In this document: positions 33,580 through 43,289 of the stretch, piece after piece
Layout: each line of letters starts with the position of its first letter
Position numbering within the stretch: position 1 is the stretch's first letter
Assembly (NCBI GenBank): GCA_035701265.1
Contig: DASSNU010000002.1
Span: 62,001 to 126,000, forward strand
Origin: DASSNU01 sp035701265
GTDB taxonomy: Bacteria; Gemmatimonadota; Gemmatimonadetes; Gemmatimonadales; Gemmatimonadaceae
Reading direction: 5' to 3'
DNA: 64,000 nt
The notes under the pieces: model-generated
Told to the model about the DNA's origin: nothing
The model's input: only the letters and a program-made list of their open reading frames with translations
The model's database searches: none
Position numbers and translations under genes: made by a program

Positions 33580-35027
33580 CAGTGTGCTCCGCTATCCTGT
33601 TGCGCGGGGGTGCCCTGCATGGGGATGCGCGAGAGCGGAATCTGCGTGGCCGGCCGGTTGGCCGCCGCCGCGGAATCCGTCCGCGCCTTCTCCGCCTTGG
33701 CCAGCTCCACCGCGCGCGTGATGCCAGCCTGGTTCACGCGCCACTCGAATTTCTCGCGCAGCGCGCCCGCCACCTGCGGCGGGATCTGGACGAGCTGCGC
33801 CTGGCCGGAGAACAGGTTGGTGACGTACTCCTCCACCTTGTTCCCCGCCGCGCGCTCCCGCACCGCCACCGAGCTGTCGCCGAGCGTGCTGGGCGCGACG
33901 CCCAACTGGTCCCACGCGCCGCTCACGAAGTGGATGAAGGAGCTGTGCAGCAGATTGAGGTTGGCGGTGTCGAGCTTCACGCCGGCGCTGTCGGCCTGCC
34001 GCAGCAGCAATTCCTGCGTGAAGACCTGCGTCACGAATCGAGAGACGACGGAATCCGGCGCTGACGCCATCCCCTGGACCAACCGGTCGCGCTGCGGCAC
34101 CGACGTGAGCCACTGGGCGAACCGTCCGGTGGTGAGGTTTCCATGCGTGGATGTCGCGATGACGGTGTTGTCGTTGACGTGCGCGTCGAGATTCGTCGTC
34201 ACGTTGCGCACTTCGGGGAGCGCGTTCGACTTGAGCTCGATCTTGCTCTTGCTGCGCACGCTGTCCACGTACGCGCCCATCGACTCCTGCGAGGCAGCCT
34301 GCTGGAACTCCTCGCGCACCTCGGAGAAGGTGGGGCGCCGGATGATGTGATAGCCGAACCCGGTGCGCACCACCGGGGAGATCTCTCCGGGGCGGAGGGC
34401 CAGCAGCGCCTGCTCGAACTGCGGGACCATCGTTCCGCGGGGGAAGACGCCGAGCGAGCCGCCGCGCGCCGCAGAGCCGGGGTCCTGGCTGTTCTCGCGT
34501 GCGAGCTGTGCGAAGTTGGACGCGTTCGCGCGCGCGCGCAGCGCCTCGGCGCGCCGGCGCACGGAATCGTCGTTCAGCTGCTGCCCATTAGGGCCGGTGG
34601 TGCGCAGAAGGATGTGCTCTGCGGCGAGCAGCTCGCCCTGGTTGTACCGCGCCGCCCCCGAGGCGGAATCGCCTCCGGGGAGCGTTTCGGAGACCTGCTG
34701 CAGCCACTGGCCGATACGCGCGTTGGCGATCGGCTCCCACATGGCGCGATCGATCGCGGCGGTGTCGCTCAACGAGTCGCGATGCGCCGCCGCGACGCCG
34801 AGCAACTGGTAGTTCACCCACAGGTCGGCGGCAAAGCGCGCCAGGCCCGTGTCCGGGCTCACTTGCGGCTTCTCGATCAGCGTGGCCAGCCGCTGCACGG
34901 TGAGCTCCTGCGATCCGGCGCGCGCGACGGTGTCCACGTGCGCGGTAAGCGCCTCCTTCAGGCTATCGCATGCCGTCAGCAGGCCGGCTGCAACAGCCAG
35001 CACGAGGATGGAGCGGAGGCGAATCAT
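33579..35027 (-). CDS. Parvulin-type peptidyl-prolyl isomerase lipoprotein
   Basis: The 482-residue protein begins MIRLRSILVLAVAAGLLTAC; the LTAC lipobox predicts a lipid-anchored periplasmic protein, as for PrsA/PpiD-like chaperones. A central rotamase domain is visible (EHILLRTTGPNGQQ, SQDPGSAARGGSLGVFPRGTMVPQFEQALLAL, VRTGFGYHIIRRP). The C-terminal region resembles the SurA/PpiD helical part and ends in a Pro/Gln tail. With the overlapping SurA-like gene it forms a two-gene chaperone unit after mfd. Confidence 0.9.
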   Translation of the reverse strand: MIRLRSILVLAVAAGLLTACDSLKEALTAHVDTVARAGSQELTVQRLATLIEKPQVSPDTGLARFAADLWVNYQLLGVAAAHRDSLSDTAAIDRAMWEPIANARIGQWLQQVSETLPGGDSASGAARYNQGELLAAEHILLRTTGPNGQQLNDDSVRRRAEALRARANASNFAQLARENSQDPGSAARGGSLGVFPRGTMVPQFEQALLALRPGEISPVVRTGFGYHIIRRPTFSEVREEFQQAASQESMGAYVDSVRSKSKIELKSNALPEVRNVTTNLDAHVNDNTVIATSTHGNLTTGRFAQWLTSVPQRDRLVQGMASAPDSVVSRFVTQVFTQELLLRQADSAGVKLDTANLNLLHSSFIHFVSGAWDQLGVAPSTLGDSSVAVRERAAGNKVEEYVTNLFSGQAQLVQIPPQVAGALREKFEWRVNQAGITRAVELAKAEKARTDSAAAANRPATQIPLSRIPMQGTPAQQDSGAH

Positions 35028-35062
35028 GTTGTGCAGGGTCTCCTGGTGAGTGGCCGGTGTGG

Positions 35063-38000
35063 TCAGCGGAGGGTGCGCAGCGCGCGCATGAGTCCGTCCA
35101 GCAGCGTGGCGCCTCCCAAGCGCCGGAGCTTGAGCGAGAGCGGGTGCGCGCGGCGCACTTCCGCTTCGAACTGGACTTCGTGAAACGCATCGGTGAGCCC
35201 CTTCAGGCGGGGCACCGAATCCGCACGAAAGCTAACACGCGCCTCCTCGCCGCGCACCAGGATCCCCTCCACGCCCAGACGCCCGCCCGTGACGCGCAGC
35301 ATCGCGGCGGCGAGGGAGTGATCGGCCGGCGGAGGGAGCGGCCCGAAGCGGTCGCGCAGCTCCTCGCGCAGCGCGTCGATCTCCACCGCGTCGGTGAGCG
35401 TGGCCAACCGTCGGTAGACGTCCAGCTTGACCTCGGGAACGGCGATGTAGTCGTCCGGAATGTAGGTGGGAAGGTCCATGGACACGTCCGCGGGGACGAG
35501 CCGCGGGCCCTCCTCGCCGCGCATCAGGCGCTGCACCGTCTCGTCCAGCATCCTGAGGTACAGATCGAAGCCCACCGCGTGCACGAAGCCCGATTGCTCG
35601 GCGCCCAGCAGGTTCCCCGCCCCGCGCATCTCGAGGTCGCGCAAGGCCACGCGATATCCCGACCCCAGCTCGGTGTGATGCTCCAGCACCTCGAGCCGGC
35701 GCTCGGCGTCCGCATCGATGCCGTCGGGCACGAGCAGATAGCAGTAGGCGCGGCGGTGCGACCGCCCCACGCGGCCGCGCAGCTGATAGAGCTGCGCGAG
35801 TCCCAGATGATCGGCGCGATTGACGAACATCGTATTCGCGTTGGGGACGTCGAGCCCCGACTCCACGATCATCGTCGAGACGAGCACGTGCACCGCGCCG
35901 TCCACGAAGCGGTGCATCACCGCCTCGAGATCGCGCTCGCGCATCTGTCCGTGCGCCACCGCCACCTCCGCGCGCGGCGCCAGCCGGCGCACGTGCTGCG
36001 CGATCGCGTCGATCGTCTCGATGCGATTGTGCACGAAGAACACCTGCCCGCCGCGGTCCAGCTCGCGCGCGATCCCTTCCTCGATGAGCGCATCGTCCCA
36101 TGGCTCCACGAAGGTGAGCACCGGGCTGCGATCGCGCGGCGGCGTGCGCATGAGCGTCATGTCGCGCAGCCCCGCGAGCGCGAGGTGCATGGTACGGGGA
36201 ATCGGCGTGGCGGTGAGCGTGAGGACGTCCGTCTCCAGGCGCATCTGCTTGAGCCGCTCCTTGTGCCGCACCCCGAAGCGATGCTCCTCATCGATGATGA
36301 GCAGCCCCAGATCGGCGAAGGTGACATCCGGGCTGAGCAGCCGGTGCGTGCCGATCACGATATCCGCCTTCTTCGCGGCGATCTCCGCCAGCGCGCCCTG
36401 CTGCTCGCGCGGTGACTGGAAGCGGCTCAGCGTGACCGTACGCACCGGAAAGTCAGCCATCCGGTCGCCGAAGGTGCGCGCATGCTGCTCGGCCAGAATG
36501 GTCGTGGGGACGAGCACGGCCACCTGGCGTCCCGATTGCACCGCCTTGAAGGCGGCGCGCACGGCGATCTCCGTCTTTCCGTAGCCCACGTCGCCTACCA
36601 GCAGGCGGTCCATGGGCCGTGGCGACTCCATGTCGCGTTTCACCTCCTCCGCCGCCTGCCGCTGGTCGGGCGTGTCCTCGAACAGGAAGGACGACTCGAG
36701 CTGCCGCTGCCAGCTCGTGTCCGGGACGGCAGCAGGTTTGGTGGCGACGCGCCGGCGCGCGTAGAGGTCGAGTAGCTCCTGCGTCATCTCGAGAATCGCG
36801 CGCCGGGTCTTGTCGCGCTGCTGCGTCCATCGCCGTCCGCCCAGCTTGTGCAGGCGCGGTGGTGCGGCTCCCTGCCCATCACCCTCGTTGTCTCCCGCGC
36901 GGTAGCGCTCGAGCTGATCGATGCGGTAGAGCGGGACGTTCAACCGGTCGCCCCCCTCGTACTCCACCACGGCCACTTCGATCACGCTCTCGCGCACGAA
37001 GATGCGCTCGATCCCGCGGAAGATCCCGATGCCGTGCTCCAGGTGCACCACGAAGTCGCCGGGCTTGAGCGTGGTGGCGGTCTCGAGTAGTCCGCTGTCG
37101 TAGCGACGGTGCCGCCGGATGCGCCGATCGCGCCGGAAGATCTCGTGATCGGTGAGGACGCGGAGCCCGCCACCGCCCCCGTTCCCATCGGCCGCCATGC
37201 CGCGACGCATTCCCGGCGGAATGACGAAGCCGCCGGTGAGGACACCCACGCTGAGCGCCGCGCCCACGGGAGCGCCGTCCTCCGCGAGCAGCTCCTCCAG
37301 CCGTTCGCACTGCCCGGCGTTGTCGCAGAGAATCACCGTCGGCAGTCCGTCGCGCAGCACGCGGCGAAGCTGCTTGATGTCGCGATCGATGCGCTCCGGA
37401 GGAGCGATCCCGAAGACGATCTCCTCGTCGACGTCGGCGACTGCGGCAGCGGCCGCGCCCGCGGCGCCGGAGGAGGCGGAGGCCGGCGCCGCCGGTGCGG
37501 TAGGCGATGCCGGCGCTTCTGCGAGCTCGCGCCGTGGTGCTCCATCGGCGTCGAGCGCGCGGCGGCGACGCTCCCCGCGCACGGACGCATCGCGCAGCAC
37601 GATGGTGCCGAAGGCGCCGAGCCGCGCCATGGTTTCCGCGGGGGGGAGAAAGAGCTCTTCGCGGGGCGGCGCATCCTCGCCGCGCCGGCGCGCGAGCTCC
37701 ACGTGATGCCGCGCCTCCTCCCACGTGCGCTCCAGCTCCGCGTGCACGCGCGACTGCTCCGGCGCGAGGAAGAGCGCGTCGGGAGGCACCAGGTCGGCCA
37801 CGGAGCCGCGCGGCGCCGGCGCGTGACCCTCGCGCACCGCTGCGCGCGCCGGCGCGTGCTCACCGGCGGATGCATCGTCGTCCGCGGCGGGGGCGTGCAC
37901 GTCTACCGGGAGCACGAGCGCCACGTCCGCGTCGCGCGTGGAGCGCTGCGTGGCGATGTCGAAGTGGCGCATCTCGATGATCTCGTCTCCCCAGAACTCG

Positions 38001-38629
38001 AGGCGGACCGGATGCGCCATGCCGAAGCTGTAGATGTCGAAGATGCCGCCGCGCACGCTGTACTGCGCAACGTCATCCACCAGCGGCACGCGCTCGAAGC
38101 CGATGGCATCGAGGTGTGCCGCGAGCTCCTCGGGGCGGCGCACGTCGCCCCGGCGCAGCTCGATGCGCAGCGTGTCGAGCGTGCGCGGCAGGAGCGTGCG
38201 CTCCATCATCGCGCGCGCGGTCGTCACCAGGATGCGCACCTGTCCGCGCGCAAGCTGATCGAGCGTCTCCACGCGCTCGCCGGCCACTTCCAGGTGCGGC
38301 TCCACCTCGCCAAAACCCTCGCGCGGCGGATAGAGCGCGATCCCGTGCACTTCTTCCGCTCCCCCTCCCCCTCCCCCTCCCCCTCCCCCTCCCCCCGCGA
38401 CGACCTCGAGATCGGCCAGCCACCGCTCCGCGTCGGGCAGCGTTTCCGCGAGCACCACCAGGAAGCGCGTGCTGCCCACGCGGCGGGCGAGTGCGGCGGC
38501 GAGCACCGCGTCGGCGGAGCCCGCCAGCCCGCTTACCGCAACGCGAGCACCCGGCGCGGGGAGCGACCGTACCAGTCGCGTGAACGCCGTGAGCTGCTCC
38601 ACGGCGTCGACCACCAACGGCAGCGTCAC
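35063..38629 (-). CDS. mfd: Transcription-repair coupling factor Mfd
   Basis: The 1188-residue protein removes stalled RNA polymerase and recruits UvrA. It has a UvrB-like N-terminal part and the CarD-like RNA polymerase-interacting domain (LKPGDFVVHLEHGIGIFRGIE). The helicase motor has Walker A GDVGYGKTEIAVRAAF near residue 680 and IIDEEHRFGVRHKERLK near 780, followed by the TRCF C-terminal domain. Oddities are a tract of 12 glycines at about residues 79-90 encoded by a perfect hexanucleotide repeat, and two Ala/Pro-rich insertions in the N-terminal half. Its GTG overlaps the BatA-like gene's stop. Confidence 0.96.
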   Translation of the reverse strand: MTLPLVVDAVEQLTAFTRLVRSLPAPGARVAVSGLAGSADAVLAAALARRVGSTRFLVVLAETLPDAERWLADLEVVAGGGGGGGGGGGGAEEVHGIALYPPREGFGEVEPHLEVAGERVETLDQLARGQVRILVTTARAMMERTLLPRTLDTLRIELRRGDVRRPEELAAHLDAIGFERVPLVDDVAQYSVRGGIFDIYSFGMAHPVRLEFWGDEIIEMRHFDIATQRSTRDADVALVLPVDVHAPAADDDASAGEHAPARAAVREGHAPAPRGSVADLVPPDALFLAPEQSRVHAELERTWEEARHHVELARRRGEDAPPREELFLPPAETMARLGAFGTIVLRDASVRGERRRRALDADGAPRRELAEAPASPTAPAAPASASSGAAGAAAAAVADVDEEIVFGIAPPERIDRDIKQLRRVLRDGLPTVILCDNAGQCERLEELLAEDGAPVGAALSVGVLTGGFVIPPGMRRGMAADGNGGGGGLRVLTDHEIFRRDRRIRRHRRYDSGLLETATTLKPGDFVVHLEHGIGIFRGIERIFVRESVIEVAVVEYEGGDRLNVPLYRIDQLERYRAGDNEGDGQGAAPPRLHKLGGRRWTQQRDKTRRAILEMTQELLDLYARRRVATKPAAVPDTSWQRQLESSFLFEDTPDQRQAAEEVKRDMESPRPMDRLLVGDVGYGKTEIAVRAAFKAVQSGRQVAVLVPTTILAEQHARTFGDRMADFPVRTVTLSRFQSPREQQGALAEIAAKKADIVIGTHRLLSPDVTFADLGLLIIDEEHRFGVRHKERLKQMRLETDVLTLTATPIPRTMHLALAGLRDMTLMRTPPRDRSPVLTFVEPWDDALIEEGIARELDRGGQVFFVHNRIETIDAIAQHVRRLAPRAEVAVAHGQMRERDLEAVMHRFVDGAVHVLVSTMIVESGLDVPNANTMFVNRADHLGLAQLYQLRGRVGRSHRRAYCYLLVPDGIDADAERRLEVLEHHTELGSGYRVALRDLEMRGAGNLLGAEQSGFVHAVGFDLYLRMLDETVQRLMRGEEGPRLVPADVSMDLPTYIPDDYIAVPEVKLDVYRRLATLTDAVEIDALREELRDRFGPLPPPADHSLAAAMLRVTGGRLGVEGILVRGEEARVSFRADSVPRLKGLTDAFHEVQFEAEVRRAHPLSLKLRRLGGATLLDGLMRALRTLR
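38360..38395. repeat. Perfect (TCCCCC)6 microsatellite inside mfd
   Basis: Six exact copies of TCCCCC (GGGGGA on the coding strand) encode 12 consecutive Gly residues in the N-terminal domain of Mfd. Units of six keep the frame, so slippage would change length by two Gly per unit without inactivating the gene. Confidence 0.92.
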
Positions 38630-40461
38630 GACGCGCCGCCTCGCGCGTCCGCGCCCATCGCTCCGCGTCGTCGTCCGCCCACGAGCGCGGTCTCCACGGC
38701 GAGCGCCGCGAGCGCGAGCGCGAGTAGTGGTGCGGCCAGGTAGCGTCGCGGCGCGGAGGCGAAGACCAGATGCGCGAGCGCGTCGGCGTCGCTCACCACG
38801 CGCGCCTCGCGCGCACGCAGCCGGTCACGGAGCGCGCGCTCATCCAGCCGGTCGAGCACCGATTCGTCCGCCTCGGGGGCGACGACGAGCGCCCCCACGC
38901 GCTCCCCGCCACCCTCGAAGAACGACACGCCCGCGCGCGCCGGCGCTTCCACCGAGTCGCCGGACAGCGGAAGCCGCTCTCCACCCGGGAGCACCAGCAT
39001 CTCGCTCCCCGGAGGCCGCTCGACCACGGCGCGCGGAGTGGCCTCGATCACCGCGCCGCGCGCGCCGCCCAGCCGTTGCGTGAGCACGTCGTCGAGCCAG
39101 GGAACGAATGCGGCGCGGACGGTGAGATCGGTGGCGTCCGGCATGAGCGGCGAGGCGACCAGGACGTACCCCGGGCCAGCCACGATCCACGGCGCACCGC
39201 CGGCGGTGGCAAGCGTGTCCGACGCATCGCCCGATCGATGGTCCAGCTCGTAGCGCGCGAGCACGGTGGCGCCTTCCATGCGCGCGCCGCGCGCGGGCCA
39301 TCGTCCGGTGCGGCGCGCACCGAAGCGCCACGGTACGCCCAGCCGCTCGAGCGCGCGGTTGGCGGCGCCCACGCGCACGGGATCCGACGGCGCGAGGAGC
39401 AGCGCGGGGAGGCGCGCCGCTCGCTCGGCGCTCGCCACGCGCACGTCGCTTCCCGCGGCCACGCGCTCGGCCTGCATCAAGGCGGCGACCGCGGTGCCCA
39501 CGAACGGGCCCGCGCTCTCGTCCACCGCCACCGCCGGCGCGGGCCCGATCCATACCGCGAATGGCCGCTCGTCGTCCGCACGCATCTCGTCCGGCTCGAG
39601 CGCCACGCTCCCCGCCGTCCACCCGCGCTCCGCCGGCGCGGCGCGCACGATGATCTCCTCGTCGCGGGCAGCGGTACCGCGCGCGAGCGTCCGCCCCTCG
39701 AGCGCAATGCGATAGATGGCCGAGTCGGGTGTGAGCGCGCGCGCACGCACAGCGCCGCGCGGCGTCCACCGCACCGGATCGGCCTGGGCCGCGACGATCG
39801 CGCGGTTCACCGGCGGATCGCCGGGCGCGCGGTAGACCGCCAGGCGCACGTCGCCGAGCGACACCGGTGCGCGCCACGCGGTGCGCTGTCCGTCCGTCAC
39901 CACCACCACCTCGCGCTCATCCAGCGACGACCGGCGAACCACCGCCGCCGCGCGCTCGAGCGCGCGCTCCGGCTCTCCCGCGCCCCCCAGCGCGTCGGTG
40001 CGCGCGATCGCATCCAGCACCGCCGCGCGCGAGTCGCCGTGCACCACGGCGTCGGCGGTGACGAGCCAGACGCGGTCGCTCGCTCCCGCGCGCGACACCA
40101 CGCCGCGCGCGGCGGCGCGCAGCACGTCGAGCACCGGACGTCCGTCCTGGATGGCCGTACTGCTCAACGAATTGTCGAGCACCACGGCCAGCGCGGTGGG
40201 CGCGTGCGAGCCACCGCCCACCCGCGCGATGGGGCGCGCCGCGGCGAGCGCGATGAGCAGCACGGCCGCGAGCCGCAGGAGCATGAGCAGCAGGTTGCGC
40301 AACCGCAGCTTCCGGCTGTGCTCCCGCTCCGCGCGCGCCAGATAGCGCACCGCGGGAAACTCCATGCGCGTGCCGATCCGGCGGCGCATGAGGTGGATGA
40401 GCAGCGGGATCGCCGCCGCGGCGGCGGCGAGCAGGAAGAGCGGCGACAGGAACGAAATCAC
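38626..40461 (-). CDS. BatA-domain membrane protein with vWA-like region
   Basis: The true start is the GTG at 40461, overlapping the DUF58 stop (GTGA). It begins VISFLSPLFLLAAAAAAIPLLIHLMRRR, the hallmark BatA/aerotolerance N-terminal helix, followed by EFPAVRYLARAEREHSRKLRLRNLLLMLLRLAAVLLIALAAARP. A von Willebrand A-like region starts LAVVLDNSLSS (about residues 90-220), a divergent form of DxSxS. A C-terminal helix (LAAPLLALALAALAVETALVGG) re-enters the membrane. The 611 residues fit the Bat-like proteins that accompany DUF58/MoxR systems. Function is not known in detail. Confidence 0.85.
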   Translation of the reverse strand: MISFLSPLFLLAAAAAAIPLLIHLMRRRIGTRMEFPAVRYLARAEREHSRKLRLRNLLLMLLRLAAVLLIALAAARPIARVGGGSHAPTALAVVLDNSLSSTAIQDGRPVLDVLRAAARGVVSRAGASDRVWLVTADAVVHGDSRAAVLDAIARTDALGGAGEPERALERAAAVVRRSSLDEREVVVVTDGQRTAWRAPVSLGDVRLAVYRAPGDPPVNRAIVAAQADPVRWTPRGAVRARALTPDSAIYRIALEGRTLARGTAARDEEIIVRAAPAERGWTAGSVALEPDEMRADDERPFAVWIGPAPAVAVDESAGPFVGTAVAALMQAERVAAGSDVRVASAERAARLPALLLAPSDPVRVGAANRALERLGVPWRFGARRTGRWPARGARMEGATVLARYELDHRSGDASDTLATAGGAPWIVAGPGYVLVASPLMPDATDLTVRAAFVPWLDDVLTQRLGGARGAVIEATPRAVVERPPGSEMLVLPGGERLPLSGDSVEAPARAGVSFFEGGGERVGALVVAPEADESVLDRLDERALRDRLRAREARVVSDADALAHLVFASAPRRYLAAPLLALALAALAVETALVGGRRRGAMGADARGGAS

Positions 40462-41378
40462 GGCTGCCGCTCGCGGGCGTTGAGCGCGCGGCGCATCGGC
40501 ACGGCGAACGGCTGCGCGGTGTCCACTACCTCGTACGACGCACCGGCGGCGGCCAGCGCCGCGCGCCACTCGCGGAGCGCCGCCTCCACCGTGGCGCGGT
40601 ACGCGCCGCGCACCTCCGCCACCGCCGCCGGCACCTCGATCTCACTCTCGGGGTCCACGAAGATCGCGTCGCCCGACGCGTCGAGATCGCGCTCGGCGGG
40701 GTCCATGATGTGGAACACCGTCACCTGGTGCCCCGCCGCACGGAGCGCACGCGTGGCGCGCAGCAGGTCGTCGCCTTCCATGAGCAGGTCGGAGATGAGC
40801 ACGACCCAGCCACGGCGGGAGATCTGCCTGCGCGCCTGATCGAGCCCGTCTCCCGCGCGCGAGGCCTGGCCGCTCCCGGGGTCGTCCAGCGCCGCGACGA
40901 TGCGCGTCCAGTGTCCGTGGCGGACGCGCGGCGGGATGGCCGTGCGCACGCGATCGTCAAAACGCACCAATCCGACCGCGTCGCGCTGACGCAGGAAGAG
41001 CAGCGCGAGCACGGCCGCCAGCCGCTCGGCGTAGGCCAGCTTGGTGAGGCGCGTGGCGGCGCCGCTCCACGCCATCGACCGGCTCACGTCGAGTACGATG
41101 GTGACGCGAAGGTTGGTCTCCTCCTCGTACTGCTTCACCACCCACCGGTCGGTGCGCGCGGCGATCTTCCAGTCCACGTAGCGCAGCTCGTCCCCCGCCT
41201 GATACGGGCGGTGCTCGGCGAACTCCACGGAAAATCCCTTGCGGGGCGAGCGGTGGAGCCCGGTGAGGAAGCCGTCCACCACCCAGCGCGCGATGACCTC
41301 GATGCGCCCCAGGGCGGCCACGATGGATGGATCCACCAGGTCGGCGCGGTGCGGCGGGGCAAGCGGCGTGCTGGACAT
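40458..41378 (-). CDS. DUF58 protein (MoxR-associated vWA-like family)
   Basis: The 306-residue protein has the DUF58 core GFLTGLHRSPRKGFSVEFAEHRPYQAGDELRYVDWK, with the R-Y-D-W signature, then a vWA-type MIDAS start (VTIVLDVSRSMAWSG). C-terminal strands follow (GWVVLISDLL). DUF58 proteins normally work with a MoxR AAA+ ATPase; none is next to it here. It is the first gene of the run leading into mfd, and divergent from lepA across 114 bases. Confidence 0.9.
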   Translation of the reverse strand: MSSTPLAPPHRADLVDPSIVAALGRIEVIARWVVDGFLTGLHRSPRKGFSVEFAEHRPYQAGDELRYVDWKIAARTDRWVVKQYEEETNLRVTIVLDVSRSMAWSGAATRLTKLAYAERLAAVLALLFLRQRDAVGLVRFDDRVRTAIPPRVRHGHWTRIVAALDDPGSGQASRAGDGLDQARRQISRRGWVVLISDLLMEGDDLLRATRALRAAGHQVTVFHIMDPAERDLDASGDAIFVDPESEIEVPAAVAEVRGAYRATVEAALREWRAALAAAGASYEVVDTAQPFAVPMRRALNARERQP

Positions 41379-41448
41379 GCGTCACGCAACCTACACGGTG
41401 GAGCCGGGTTACGGAAAGCGGACGCCACCGGCACCACCGGGCGCGCGG

Positions 41449-41454
41449 TATATT
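41449..41454 (+). promoter_or_regulatory. Candidate -10 box of the lepA operon
   Basis: TATATT stands out in the GC-rich divergent region and lies 38 bases before the lepA GTG. No good -35 was found at the expected distance, so this is tentative. Confidence 0.35.
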
Positions 41455-41492
41455 TACAGGTTCACCCGAACCCCACCTGCTCCTCTGCCATC

Positions 41493-43289
41493 GTGAAGCT
41501 CGCGCGCATCCGCAACTTCTGCATCGTCGCCCACATCGACCACGGCAAGTCCACGCTGGCCGACCGCCTCATCGAGGCCACCGGCACGGTGGAGAAGCGC
41601 GAGATGAAGGCGCAGGTGCTCGACACGCTCGACCTGGAGCGCGAGCGCGGGATCACGATCAAGCTGAACGCGGTGCGCATGCGCTACCGCGCGGGGGACG
41701 GGGACGAATACATCCTGAATCTGATCGACACCCCGGGGCACGTGGACTTCACCTACGAGGTGTCGCGCTCGCTCGCCGCGTGCGAAGGGGCCATTCTCGT
41801 AGTGGATGCGTCGCAGGGAGTGCAGGCGCAGACGCTGTCGAACCTCTTTCTGGCGCTCGACGCGGGGCTGGAGATCATCCCGGTCCTGAACAAGATCGAT
41901 CTCCCCGGCGCGGAGCCTGACCGGCGCGCGCAGGAGCTGAGCGATCTGTTGGGCTCGGCACCCGGCGAGATCCTCCGCGTGAGCGCCAAGGAGGGGATCG
42001 GCATCGACGCCGTGCTCGAGGCCATCGTGCAGCGCGTTCCGCCGCCCAAGGGCGAACCCGACGCACCGCTCCGCGCGCTCGTCTTCGACTCGTACTACGA
42101 CCGCTATCGCGGCGCCATCCCCTCGGTGCGCGTGGTGGACGGGGAGCTCCGCCCCGGACAGCGCATCACCTTCGGCGCGGGCGACGATGTGTACGACGTG
42201 GCCGAGGTGGGCTACCTGCAGCTGCGGCAGGTGAAGAGCGACGCGCTGCGCACCGGCGAGGTGGGGTACGTGGTCGCGAACGTGCGCCGGGTGCAGGACA
42301 CGCGCGTGGGCGACACGATCTTCGACGCCGACCGGCACGCCGAGCAGCCGCTGCCCGGATACAAGGACATCAAGTCGATGGTCTTTGCCGGCACCTATCC
42401 CACCGACCCGGCGCGCTATGAGGAGCTGCGCGACGCGCTGGAGCGGCTGCAGCTCAACGATGCCTCGCTGCACTACGAGCCGGAGACGTCCACCGCCCTG
42501 GGCTTCGGCTTCCGCTGCGGCTTCCTCGGACTCCTGCACATGGAGATCGTGCAGGAGCGGCTGGAGCGCGAGTTCGATCTGGACCTTGTCACCACCGTGC
42601 CGAGCGTGGAGTACCGCGTCTTCCTGAACGATGGGACGATGCAGCTCCTCGAGAATCCGTCGCTCATGCCGCACGGGTCGCGCGTGGATCACATCGAGGA
42701 GCCGTACGTGCGCGCGCGGATCGTCGCGCCCGCGGACTACATCGGCCCGATCATGACGCTCGGCACCGAGCGCCGCGGCGTCTACGTCAACATGAGTTAC
42801 GTGGATGCCACGCGCGTGGAGTTCGACTTCGAGTTCCCGCTGGCCGAGATCATTCTCGACTTCTACGACAAGCTCAAGACGATCAGCCGCGGGTACGCGA
42901 GTCTGGACTACGACATGCTCGACTATCGCCAGAGCGACCTGGTGAAGCTCGACATGTTGATCAACGGCGAAGCGATCGACGCGTTCTCCGTCATCATTCA
43001 CCGCGACAAGGCGTACGATTGGGGGCGCAAGATCGCCGACAAGCTCAAGGAGCTGATCCCTCGGCAGTTGTTCGAGGTCATCATCCAGGCGGCCATCGGC
43101 ACGAAGGTCATCGCGCGCACCACGGTGAAGCCGCTCCGGAAGAACGTGCTGGCCAAGTGCTACGGCGGCGACATCACACGCAAGCGGAAGCTCCTGGAGA
43201 AGCAGAAGGAAGGAAAGCGCCGGATGAAGCAGGTGGGGTCGGTGGAGATCCCGCAGGAGGCGTTTCTGGCCGTGCTCCAGGTGGAGTGA
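41493..43289 (+). CDS. lepA: Elongation factor 4 (LepA)
   Basis: The start is the GTG at 41493 (VKLARIRNFCIVAHIDHGKST), since all LepA proteins begin close to the P-loop; the frame itself is open from 40710. The 598 residues contain ERERGITIKLNAV (G2), DTPGHVDFTYEVSRSL (G3), NKIDLPGAEP (G4) and the LepA-specific C-terminal domain with CYGGDITRKRKLLEKQKEGKRRMK. LepA back-translocates or remodels ribosomes under stress. It heads a run of coupled genes. Confidence 0.96.
   Translation: MKLARIRNFCIVAHIDHGKSTLADRLIEATGTVEKREMKAQVLDTLDLERERGITIKLNAVRMRYRAGDGDEYILNLIDTPGHVDFTYEVSRSLAACEGAILVVDASQGVQAQTLSNLFLALDAGLEIIPVLNKIDLPGAEPDRRAQELSDLLGSAPGEILRVSAKEGIGIDAVLEAIVQRVPPPKGEPDAPLRALVFDSYYDRYRGAIPSVRVVDGELRPGQRITFGAGDDVYDVAEVGYLQLRQVKSDALRTGEVGYVVANVRRVQDTRVGDTIFDADRHAEQPLPGYKDIKSMVFAGTYPTDPARYEELRDALERLQLNDASLHYEPETSTALGFGFRCGFLGLLHMEIVQERLEREFDLDLVTTVPSVEYRVFLNDGTMQLLENPSLMPHGSRVDHIEEPYVRARIVAPADYIGPIMTLGTERRGVYVNMSYVDATRVEFDFEFPLAEIILDFYDKLKTISRGYASLDYDMLDYRQSDLVKLDMLINGEAIDAFSVIIHRDKAYDWGRKIADKLKELIPRQLFEVIIQAAIGTKVIARTTVKPLRKNVLAKCYGGDITRKRKLLEKQKEGKRRMKQVGSVEIPQEAFLAVLQVE

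Noticed and set aside
40710..41492. An N-terminal extension of LepA
   Set aside because: LepA proteins start next to the P-loop; the extension is antisense to the DUF58 gene and shares no likeness with the family.
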